64,000 nt of DNA from Echinarachnius parma (taxonomy: Eukaryota > Echinodermata > Echinoidea > Clypeasteroida > Echinarachniidae): contig JBAMJV010009745.1 in NCBI GenBank assembly GCA_037951105.1, positions 1 through 64,000 of the forward strand. The letters run 5' to 3'. The first letter of the stretch is position 1. The number at the start of each line of letters is the position of its first letter. This document shows positions 54,808 through 64,000 of the stretch, piece after piece. The position numbers were made by a program, and so were the translations under genes. The notes under the pieces were generated by a model that was given only the letters and a program-made list of their open reading frames with translations, made no database searches and was not told the DNA's origin.

Positions 54808-55357
54808 TTTAAAGGGAACTAGTAACATTGTCGAAATCAACCAAACTTACCTACATTGTAGAACTCTAGTGGTTCTCACAAATCTCATTGTTATCATATA
54901 TTCCCAGTAGAAACACGGAGAAGGTTTCGGTTTTTCAGAATTTCTCAGAATGTTCTCGCAAGCTTGCCCTTAAAGGGATCTAGTAACTTTGTTGACATGT
55001 GCAAAAAGTGATGAATGGTTGATACAATATTTATTGTTGTTATCTGATATGTCCACTGGGTGTTGTGTGGAAATTTCAAAATAAATGGACGTTATGTGGA
55101 AGAGTAATGAGCAAAAATGCAGTGATATTCACTAACTCATTGCACTCACTTTGCACACGGTTTCGACGATCCAGTGGATAATTTAACATCTGAACACTTC
55201 ACTCGTAAATATCTTTTGAACGAAAGGGAAGTTTGAAAAACCGAAACCTGTCTGTCCCATACTTTTATTGTTAATACGAATACAACAAGGTATTAGGGAA
55301 CCGCTAGAATTCCAATTGGATTTTGAGGATTTGGACAATGTTACTAAGTCCCTTTAA
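54808..55357. mobile_element. Two family A copies head to tail in opposite orientation
   Basis: 54808-54968 is a forward left half (TTAAAGGGAACTAGTAAC to GGTTTCGGTTTTTCAGA). 54970-55357 is a full inverted copy (TTAAAGGGATCTAGTAAC to GTTACTAAGTCCCTTTAA). Confidence 0.85.
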
Positions 55358-55772
55358 GCTTGCGACACACTTAGATTTCTGTAGGGGGTAAGAATGTCCT
55401 TGACATTGAAATTGGCCTGAAAAATGTCAGTAGCTGCAGCCCCTGGGTCCCTAGTCATGACCAGTTTCCTGCCCGACCAAAATTTCAAATTTTTTCCAAT
55501 TACCAAAGGGAGTAGAATGAATATTGGTCCTAATTAAATTCTGCAACCAAGTCTCCCTGGAGATAAGCATTTGAAGTTTAAACCCATGCATTCAAGGCCA
55601 ATTTATTTTGATATTTTCATGGATTCCTCTTCCATTGCCTGGTGCTAGCAGATGTATTGCCAGGAATATTGGCCCATTTCCATGATCAGGACCTCGAGCC
55701 TCTTAAGTAGCATAAAGATTTAGGATTGATTATAAAATTAATAAGTATATTGATTAATCATATACGTGTATA
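55358..55772. other. Unassigned
   Basis: No repeat ends or coding signal recognised. Confidence 0.45.
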
Positions 55773-56019
55773 CAAACCTCCATACTAACTTGTTTCTCTA
55801 CTGGCCAATTCGGGCAAGTAACATCGTAACTTTTCAAAATTTTACTTGCCCGCTTTCTTCTAGATGAGATTAAGGAATAATATTATTCTCTCATAGTTGA
55901 CCAATAATTTAGCTGCCCGATCGGGCAACCAAACTAGGCCATTTATTAAATTTTACTTGCCCAATGTGTATTTTGACTTGCCCCGGGCAATAGGGCAATA
56001 AGGCAAGTGTCGAGCCCTG
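55773..56019 (+). mobile_element. GCTCGA-type element, full-length copy
   Basis: CAAACCTCCATACTAAC to GTGTCGAGCCCTG with GCCCGATCGGGC and GGGCAAGTAA motifs. Flanking duplication not recognisable. Confidence 0.75.
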
Positions 56020-56165
56020 ATTATATATGATTAATCCCAAATTATTATAGTGCTCTGAACCAAACATGTTAACCTGTTGCCATGACAATATACTTATAAT
56101 TATGTACATGTAGTTTCCTTCATGCAGTAATTTGGCATGAGCAGATCAGTAGAAGTCATCATGCA

Positions 56166-56355
56166 ACAGTGAAAAAAAATGCACTGGGGCTCAGGGTGAA
56201 TTCGCCCTTGAAGTTGAAATGCCAAAAAGAGCCCCCGAAAATCATAAAAGAGCCCCAATAAATTTGCATAGGGTTCAATGCAAAACGGAGTGTTATTTTC
56301 ATGCAGGCAAGCTTGACAAGTACCCCCCGAAAAAGAAATATTAATTTTGTCCCTG
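56166..56355 (-). mobile_element. hAT-like CGGGGGC element, diverged copy
   Basis: Minus-strand left end CAGGGACAAAATTAATATTT matches CAGCGAAAAAATTAATATTT at 14005. Contains GAGCCCCCGAAAA and AGAGCCCC units; right end CAGTGAAAAAAAATGCAC. No clear duplication. Confidence 0.65.
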
Positions 56356-56639
56356 TACGTGATATGCACGTTGATACACTGTATGTATGTATGAAAGTGT
56401 GCAACACTTTAGTTCTAAAAATAGCGATACAATTTTCATCAGTGGTCACCTTCAAATTGACATTTACTGCATTTAATCGGGTTAGGGTTGGGTTGCAGGC
56501 ATGTAATGGGTATGGTTGGGGGCTGGGTGGGGTTTAAGGGAATTAGTAACTTTGTCCTAATCGACCAAAATCAGTCGGACATTTATTGGATCCCTTGTGC
56601 CACGCTGCTTTACTCTTGATAATGGCAGCATGAAACTAC

Positions 56640-57170
56640 TCACTACTTCAAGTTGAGGTACTTATGATTGAATTTGAAACTATCCTTGGGATAATTGAGA
56701 CTGTGTTCAAATGTATGGTAAGCAAATGGCAGATTTAATTTTTGCTCATTTATGTGCCATATGACACAACAGATCCTGTAATTGAAGCGCTGCCTACAAT
56801 ATGTCAGTCTGCACAGTACACAAGTGGCAACACATTTGGCAATTTTCTTTTAGAGAGTAATTTTTTTACCCCTTATTAGTGCTGATTTTCTACACTGTTC
56901 TGAATGTGTTCGAAATAGGCAATTCAAATTGAGGTACTTTTGATTGAGTTTGAAACTATCCTTGGGATACTTTCAACTGTGTACAAACCTATGGTAATGA
57001 GTATAAGCAAATGGCAGATTGCATTATTGCTCATTGATGTGCCATATGACATAACTGATTGCTGTAATTGAAGCGTTGCCTACAATATGTCAGTCTGCAC
57101 AGTACACAAGTGGCAACACATTTGGCCCTTTTTCTTTTCAGGGAGTCATTATTTACCGCTTAGTGCTGAT
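56640..57170 (+). repeat. Direct duplication, ~280-bp unit, two copies
   Basis: TTGAGGTACTTATGATTGA, AACTATCCTTGGGATA, GAAGCGCTGCCTACAATATG and AGTACACAAGTGGCAACACA occur at 56652-56840 and again at 56930-57122. Confidence 0.85.
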
Positions 57171-57257
57171 GTGAGATTTTATTTGCCTGACATCAATTTT
57201 GTCGAGTCCTGTATCAGGTCTTAAGGTCTTAAGGAATTATAACTTAGCATACATGTA

Positions 57258-57698
57258 TATGTGACCTTACACCACAAAACGACCGTTATGTCGCTGTGGT
57301 AGTTTATCTTTTATTAGCTAAAATAGTCAAATTTTGTTCAAAATTTGAGATTTAGGATTTTGGTATTTCCTGAATAAGCATATCTTAATCTAGCTTCTGT
57401 AACATTTTGAGCGTCGGAAATCATGTTTAAATATAATTTTTTTCATCCAAAAAAATGTGATCTTAATACAGCGCTTTAATGGAAACTGATCTTTTAAATG
57501 GACCGTTTCTCCCTTATTTTAAAAATGCTTCAGCCATATTCCAAATCTTTGGTGTTCATTTTGAGAGGGTTTGCCTAGTCCAAATATGACGAATGATATA
57601 CCATTTTAAAGGTAATGACTTTTATTTTAATGTTTTATGAAAAGCAGCAAAATCATTTTTCCTGACTTTTTGGTCGTTTTGTGGTATAAGGTCACATA
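57258..57698 (-). mobile_element. Family D MITE (TA), copy 2
   Basis: TATGTGACCTTACACCACAA to GTGGTATAAGGTCACATA; interior inverse to the copies at 6801 and 58465. Confidence 0.85.
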
Positions 57699-57744
57699 TG
57701 AGAAAACGGAATAAGTGAGAGTCTGCAGGGCTTTCGGCAGAGCT

Positions 57745-58010
57745 ATAGACACTGGCACTTACTTGCCCACTTGCCTTGGGCAAGTCAAAATCCCTGTTGG
57801 GCAAGTACAATTTCATAATTTGTCTAGTTGCTTGTCTGATCAGGCAACTAAATGATTGTTCAACTACAAGAGAACGATGTAATTTCATGTTATAATCTCA
57901 TCTAGAAATAGAGGGCAAGTCAATTTTATATTGGGGCAAGTAAACTGTCAAAATGTATGATTGTACCTGCCCGAATGGCCAGTACAGGAAAAAGTTAGTA
58001 TGTTGTAGGT
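57745..58010 (-). mobile_element. GCTCGA-type element, diverged
   Basis: ACTTGCCTTGGGCAAGT, GTTGGGCAAGTACAATTTC and GAGGGCAAGTCAATTTT follow the internal order of 28567-28840. The ends are decayed. Confidence 0.65.
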
Positions 58011-58464
58011 CTATGCATTAGGCAACCTCTGGACTGTCCAGAACATACGTCATGATACAAGACCAAGGCCAAGTACTGTGATAAGATCATACTGCCTAGC
58101 CAAGATACTCAATGCTAATCACATCACTAAAATTGGCCACACATTTCCATCGCGCTCCAAAATAGTCCTGGCAAATACCTTCTTTGGTACTCTCAGGTTC
58201 AACTAGTATAATCACATTGACCATGAGAACCTGGGGGTGTTTCACTAAACACTAAAATCAATTTAATTTGTTAGTATCCATTCAGTAGGACATTTATCAC
58301 TTCAAATCAATGTTAAAATCGATTTTAGGTGGAACACCTTACTGGTGTACCATGTATTAACTCTTATCTCATAGGCATGGGATTTTAGAAAAAACTTATT
58401 CGAATTAATAAATGAAGCATGAAACAGGTCTTGATGTTCTGAATTTCCTGTTTGTTCAATAGAA

Positions 58465-58902
58465 TATGTGACCCTACACCACAAAACGACCAATAAGTCG
58501 GGAAAAATGATTGTGCTGATTTTCAAACAACATTAAAATAGAAGTCATTACCTTTAAAATGATATATAATTTGTCATATTTGGACTAAGCAAACCCTCTC
58601 AAAATGAAAGCCAAAGATTTGAAATATGGCTGAAGCATTTTTTAAATAAAGGAGAAACGGGCCGCTTAAAAGATCAGTGTCCATTCAAGTGCTGTAAAAA
58701 GAGAATATTTATTAGATTGGAAATCATATTTAAACATGGTTTCCGATGCTCAAAATTTCACAGAAGGTAGATTAAGATATGTTTATTCAGGAAATACCAA
58801 AATCCTAAATTTCATATTTTGAACAAAATTTGACTATTTTAGCTTTTAAAAGAGAAACTACCACAGCGACATAACGGTCGTTTTGTGGTGTAAGGTCACA
58901 TA
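58465..58902 (+). mobile_element. Family D MITE (TA), copy 3
   Basis: TATGTGACCCTACACCACAA to GTGGTGTAAGGTCACATATA; same orientation as 6801-7236. Confidence 0.85.
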
Positions 58903-58908
58903 TATTAC

Positions 58909-59514
58909 GATTGAAATGTTCAGATTTTTAATTATCTACTGGAAAGTTTTAACTGTGTAGAAAGTCAGTGCAATGAGTGAGCGAATATCACTTTGTATTT
59001 TTGCTCATTACTCGACCATATAACATCTATTTAATGTGACATTTTCATGTATCATTCATTGGACATATCATGTCGTCGCTGGGCTGTTAAAACCTCGTAT
59101 CTCAAATTTTGGTGAAAATTACTTTTTTTGATGAATGTGAAGTTTAAGGTGTAATTCATCTTCTAATAACATATCTTAAAACATAATGTCAAAATTCATC
59201 TTTTTGAAAACCTCGTATCTCATTTTAGGATCTAGTTTGAAAACCTCGTAACTCAATTTCCCGCCTTCCAAATTATTTTTCGTGCATTTCAACCATTTCA
59301 TATCAAATTGATTATCAAACATAGTCTTAAGTTCAAATAACATAGCCTACGCACATAATTTGTTAAAATAAGAATGTTTTTTCGCTCTCCTGAAAATTTT
59401 GTTTTTTTGAGATACGAGGTTTTAACAGCCCAGCGACGATATCACAAAAATACACATTTTACCAACCATTCATCATTTTTTACACGTTACAACAAAGTTA
59501 CTGGATCCCTTTAA
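58909..59514 (+). mobile_element. Family A MITE, truncated and interrupted
   Basis: The right half of family A (from TTACGATTGAAATGTTCAG to GTTACTGGATCCCTTTAA), directly after a family D copy. Interrupted by 59074-59438. Confidence 0.8.
59074..59438. mobile_element. Motif-array element with perfect 33-bp terminal repeat
   Basis: Left end CGTCGCTGGGCTGTTAAAAC then CTCGTATCTCAAA; the right end is its exact reverse complement. ATATCA occurs on both sides (59065-59070, 59439-59444), with three extra bases on the left. Inside, AAAACCTCGTATCTCA recurs near 59209 and (one change) 59240, so the terminal motif is also an internal repeat. No coding. Confidence 0.85.
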
Positions 59515-60170
59515 ATACTTCTTGGCCAACCCTGGTTATGGTACTGAAACACCCTTATGACTTTCCTGCAGTGCATTAAGACAAGAAATACATTTTCCTA
59601 TGAAATAATGTAAAGCTGTAGTTTGAAATAGATAATTATGTATATATGCACATGGAAATTGAATTTTTCTTTCCAAATGTATCCATGGCAATTGATTTGA
59701 TGAAATACATTTAATAATGGTGTAAGTCAACTGACAGTAAGATGAACTTTGACCCCGGAAATTTGTTAATGAAATTACATTGAGGAAATGGATGAAAATA
59801 CTCAAAATTAATCTTTGCTGTAATATCAATTTTTACATTATTTGTAATAGATTTGAGGGTTCCATTATTGGAAATACATAGATTGATGTAATTAATGTTT
59901 GCAATCATTAATTTGTCCATGAACTTGTGATATCATTTTTGATAAATATAATGTTTCCGCTTTTGGAAGTAATATCTCTAGCTAATCTCATTAGACCAAT
60001 TTGCAAATCAAATCTTAGCTCCCAGTCGCTAAATGTTTGTGGAGATAATCTGTATGGTTAATCTTACAGAGCCAATTTGCAAATTATCAAATCTCCTCAA
60101 CAACATTTATAAATGTTTAAATGTTTTTTTTGGAGAAAATCTGTATGCCTAACCCATGGGGGCCAATTTG
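59515..60170. other. Unassigned AT-rich sequence
   Basis: No recognised feature. Confidence 0.5.
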
Positions 60171-60535
60171 AAAATCAAATCTCGGCTCCCACATTCATAA
60201 GTGTTAACCCGTTCCCTACTGGATATTTTGAAATCCCCATAGAATGTAATACAGGAGCCCACCAGGTTTAGCTCATAGGCAATGGTTTCAAATGTTGTTT
60301 TGAGGTAATCTGTATGCCTAACCTTACGGAGCAAATGTTTAATCAAATCTCGGCTCCCACATTCACAAGTGTTAACCTGTTCCCTACTGGATATTTTGAA
60401 ATCCCCGTAGAGTTTAATACAGGAGCCCACCAGGTTTAGCCCATAGGCAATAGTTTTAAATGTTGTTTTGAGGTAATCTGTCTGCCTAACCTTACGGAGC
60501 AAATGTTTAATCAAATCTCGGCTCCCACATTTGTG
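60170..60535 (+). repeat. Tandem ~170-bp repeat, 2.2 copies
   Basis: AAATCTCGGCTCCCACATT at about 60176, 60345 and 60515, each followed by GTGTTAACC and a GTTCCCTACTGGATATTTTG segment. It explains the 121-codon minus-strand frame. Confidence 0.85.
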
Positions 60536-60980
60536 TCTCCTGTAATAACATGATTAAAATACTAATCATGATCTTGGTCGACCATTTTCAATTACCAAGT
60601 GCATTCCTGTACTAATGTAGCCAACCGGTAAGATACAAATAAATAAATACAATTTTATAGTTAAAGATCTTTAAAAATATACATTTGCATTTGCTTTAAA
60701 GCCAATTAACGTTATTGGGAAACGCCCGACACACAACAAAATATGCCTTTATCACAGGTCTACCATGTGCAGAATATATCATAAGTGATCTGTTGATGTG
60801 AAGATTTGGACAAAAACTGCTTTCAAATTGAATATTTGAGCGATAAAAAAGTTAAAAACAGTTTAATCCAACTTAGCATAAAGTTCGACTTGGAATCTTT
60901 GTGAAACTGGCTTGGAATGACTTGCGTCTGGGCTCCCAGAGACTACTTCCTAACGAGCTAATAGGATGGAATTTCTATAG
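60536..60980. other. Unassigned
   Basis: No recognised feature. Confidence 0.45.
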
Positions 60981-60984
60981 CCTC

Positions 60985-62060
60985 TGGGATGTTGTTATGA
61001 AGATTACTATGATTGCTCCCCAGTGCCTATGCCCTAAGACTTCAGTGACTGACTCAGCAGGTGGTATCCCATTGGAGTAACCTTAAACTTGGTCGTGTTC
61101 ACACTCCACACTTTTCTCTTTTATATACCTCCTTTTCTATTGAGATGCACATGGATAATTGTAAGCAAGGAATGAGGACGAAACATGGGATCTTATGAAA
61201 ATATGTTCTGCTTTCAAGATGACCCAGCAGGTTTTGGAGTATGTAGTATGGGGAATGGAGTCACGTTAAACTTAGCCATGTTCAGACATAATTTGTTGTG
61301 CCTATGGTAGACCTCCTTTCCATAAAGATATGTGGCTATGTAGTAATTGTGAGCAAGGGATTTGGACAGAAGACGGGATGTAGTTATGAAGATTACTATG
61401 ATTGCTCCCCAGTGCCTATGCCCTAAGACTTCAGACTCAGTGACTGACTCAGCAGGCGGTATATCCCATTGGAGTAACCTTAAAGGGATCAAGTAACTTT
61501 GTTGAGATGTGCAAAAACTGATGAATGGTTGATGCAATGTATACTGTTGTTATCTCATATGTCCTCAGGGTATTGTGTGAAAATATCAGGTCAAATGGAC
61601 AATGTATGGCCAAGTAATGAGCGAAAATGCAAAGTGATATTGGGTGATATTCACCAACTCACTGCATTCACTTTGTACAGGGATGAAAATCTCGCCCGGA
61701 GATTTTCTTATCTAAATACTTCAATCATACATATCTTTGTAATGAAAGGGAAATTTGAAAAACCGAAAGCTGTCCCATGATTTTATTGTTAATACGAATA
61801 CAACAAGGTATAAAGGAACCGCTAGAATTACAATTTTATTTTGAGGATTTGGACAATGTTACTAAGTCCCTTTAAGCTTAGTCGTGTTCGCACTCCACAC
61901 TTTTCCATTCTGAAACCGTTGACTATACAGGAACCGGGTGGGTCCTGTACACAGTCTATGGGGATTTCAGAAACTCAAAGGGAATGGGTTAATTACATCC
62001 TTTTTCATCGAGACAGATGGATAATTGTAATTGTAAGCAACAATTTAAGACAAAATGTGG
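60985..62060 (+). repeat. Tandem duplication containing an empty and a filled MITE site
   Basis: GATTACTATGATTGCTCCCC through CATTGGAGTAACCTTAA occurs at about 61000-61086 and 61390-61483; a shorter third relative lies at 61210-61300. After TTAA the first copy continues ACTTGGTCGTGTTCACACTC; in the second a family A element intervenes before GCTTAGTCGTGTTCGCACTC. Confidence 0.85.
61480..61875 (-). mobile_element. Family A MITE (TTAA), full copy with empty-site control
   Basis: 396 bp, inverse orientation, nearly identical to 24114-24509. TTAA on both sides; the neighbouring paralogous segment has a single TTAA, so the target duplication is TTAA. Confidence 0.92.
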
Positions 62061-62160
62061 CTCTGATGCCACTTTTGGCTCAGCCATAATAATACTTTCA
62101 TAATTTGCTGGCTTAAAACCTCAAAATGTGAGTTTTGGATTTTTAGATTTTTAATTGTAA
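61876..62160. repeat. Short quasi-palindromic repeat CCCATAGAC...GGAACCGGG
   Basis: ACAGGAACCGGGTGGGTCCT then GTCTATGGGGATTTCAGAA at 61928-61990. The same motif recurs (either strand) at about 30355-30410, 34690-34755, 54212-54285, 60210-60265 and 60380-60435. Confidence 0.6.
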
Positions 62161-62164
62161 TTAT

Positions 62165-62398
62165 TTGTATTATTATTATTTAATTATTTATTTATTTATA
62201 TTTTTTTATTTATATTTATTTATTAATTATTATTATTTGTATTATTCTTATTCTTATTCTTATTCTTATTCTTATTCTTATTCTTATTCTTATTCTTATT
62301 CTTATTCTTATTCTTATTCTTCTTATTATTATTACTATTATTATTATTATTATTTATTTGTATTTATTGATTTTTTTTGGGGGGGGGGGGGGGGGGGC
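62165..62398 (+). repeat. ATT and TTATTC microsatellites, then G run
   Basis: ATTATT/TTTATTTA, then about 15 TTATTC units (62246-62320), ATT units and a G run (about 62370-62397). Confidence 0.95.
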
Positions 62399-63351
62399 AC
62401 GCAACAAATTTAATATTTAACCTGTTATAGTTACCCAGTCGGGTTGGTTAACTTTTAATTCTTGAATCTTGATAGCCCTAAATCTACATGTATACCTCAA
62501 CCCATGCACTAGTGTGTGTCTTTGCATCATTTATTTTCCATACTTCTTATTTTCAATGTGGTTCAAGCTATTTTTGGAAGTGGCATATGTCAGCAATTTG
62601 TAGACCCTATATGTCGGTGGGCATAGGAAAAAGAAAAATCAAAACATTTTTGTAATAAAAATAACCCTCGTGCCCTTAACCTCTGATGCAAACCACACAA
62701 CAAATTATGATATCGGCATCTTGATTTTCCAGTCACGTTCACTCTGTGAAGTCAAGCCGCCACACTCCTTAACTTAGTTGCTACTTCCCTAGATATTTGT
62801 GACCGGCTGTGTAGCAAAACCCTGCACTTGTTGGTAAAAATTAAATGCTAGATACTTTGTCCTCTGCATATCTCAGTATCTCAGCATTCTGTAAAATCTA
62901 ACTTGCAGTCAGAATCTCAAATTGTGCACAATTTGAGAAAATTAGACTTTCCAGAAAACCTGGTTATTGCTCAACTTGTCAAAAAGTAGAAAGGTTGCAG
63001 TGTAAAGTTTATTTGTTTAGTTCATATGATGCAAATATGACACAATACTGACAGTTAATATTGTTGTGTCCCAATATTCCAATGAGTACGACGATTTGAT
63101 TGGTCAACAATTTTGCCATGCCCTGAAGATATAGAGCAACAAAAATATAATAAATTATATTTTTGTCTGAGAATCTTTTTTCTTTAAAACCCATTCATGT
63201 CTGGTTCCCCAAATACTCAGAATGGGATCTAACTGTAAAGAGAATACATGTTTTTACTAAAATCAAATTGACTTGTTAGCCTGTTCGCTTCAACATTTTG
63301 CAATCCCCATAGAGTCAATACAGGGATCACCTGATGCCTGCAGGTTATGCG
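62399..63351. other. Unassigned, with one family E end
   Basis: TGTGACCGGCTGTGTAGCAA then AACCCTGCACTTGTTGG at 62799-62842 is a single family E terminus. Nothing else recognised. Confidence 0.55.
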
Positions 63352-63752
63352 TTAAAGGGATCTGGCAACTTTGTTGACACGAGCAAAAAAGTGATGAATG
63401 GTTGATAGATTAAACAAATTTTTTCCTCTGATATGTCCACTGAGCAATGTGTGGCAATTTCATGTTAAATGGATGTCATATGGCTAAGTAATGAGCACAA
63501 ATGAAAAGTGATATTCCCTTACTCATTGCACCGACTTTGTACACAGTTATAACTTTCCAGTGGATAATTATACATCCCAAGACTCCAATCTAAATATCTT
63601 TTTAAGTAATGGGAGATTCAAAGAAAAAAAAACAAAACCTGTTCCATGCTTCTATTGGTAATACGAATACAACAAGGTATGAGAGAATCACAATATAGTT
63701 CTACATGTAAGTAAGTTTTGTGGATTCGGACAAAGTTAATAGAGTCCTTTAA
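63352..63752 (-). mobile_element. Family A MITE, diverged full copy
   Basis: TTAAAGGGATCTGGCAAC to AATAGAGTCCTTTAA in inverse orientation; the interior has TTCCAGTGGATAATTATACA, the subfamily type also seen at 58909. Confidence 0.85.
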
Positions 63753-64000
63753 ATGTCTTGGGGAACTCTATTGGGATGAGACTGACAACTTGGACTAGAC
63801 AGGTCCCACTGGGTTTGGCCTAGACCTGTTACCAGTCCCAGCAGAGAGTCCCTACTACTACCTAACCTCTCTGGTCCCTGTCAGGGGGTACTGTACTACA
63901 AAGTGTGTTCCTTTTGCCCTTATCAGCAATTATTCACTCAAAATATATTATAAACTGTTCATTTATTAAAATAAATTGAAGTACATGTAGGCCATATCTC

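Noticed and set aside
60149..60514. 121-codon repeated frame
   Set aside because: Produced by a 170-base tandem repeat containing a dispersed quasi-palindrome; no domain.

Overview
This looks like about 64 kb of nuclear DNA from a marine invertebrate animal. The evidence is large introns with GT/AG splice sites, extracellular-matrix exons bounded by phase-1 introns, AT-rich non-coding DNA, many microsatellites and homopolymers, tRNA-derived repeats, and a very high density of short DNA-transposon derivatives (MITEs). An echinoderm, hemichordate or amphioxus-like deuterostome fits best, but the species cannot be fixed from this sequence alone. There are no bacterial operons, CRISPR arrays or clear viral genes.

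One gene is supported: a plus-strand, fibrillin-like, multi-EGF matrix protein. Five exons are visible: 15224-15315 (fibrillin-type N-terminal Cys module), 23278-23412 (EGF-like), 45794-46891 (Gln-rich 71-residue repeats, an 8-unit nonapeptide repeat, then an EGF-like module), 49602-49721 (calcium-binding EGF) and 50911-51105 (Cys-rich module with a Pro-Asn repeat). Reading frame is kept through every junction and all four internal introns are phase 1. The signal-peptide exon and the 3' part of the gene were not found. Decayed duplicates of two exons lie in the introns just downstream of their parents.

The rest is repeats. (a) TTAA-flanked MITE families: A (about 390 bp, roughly ten copies or fragments), B (about 410-440 bp, four), K and Z. 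(b) TA-flanked inverted-repeat families: C (550 bp foldback), D (440 bp, three copies) and E (270 bp, two and a fragment). (c) Elements with 7-8 bp target duplications, several carrying recurring GC-rich quasi-palindromes. (d) A 5 kb nested pair at 7984-12939, in which each element is non-coding and built around its own recurring 13- or 15-base quasi-palindrome. (e) Tandem arrays: 31 bp x 14, 158 bp x about 5.3, about 190 bp x 4, about 340 bp diverged units, and others. (f) tRNA-derived sequences at 24000 and 30040.

The strongest candidate for something undescribed is the nested pair. An outer element with TA flanks and a perfect 20-bp terminal inverted repeat contains repeats of GTGACGTACGGGACA. 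A 3.2 kb inner element, flanked by an AGGT duplication, contains repeats of GTAACGGAATTAC and sits inside the outer element's left terminus. Removing the inner element and one AGGT restores the outer terminal repeat exactly. Several smaller elements in the window share this design, suggesting a recurrent motif-array architecture among non-autonomous transposons of this genome.
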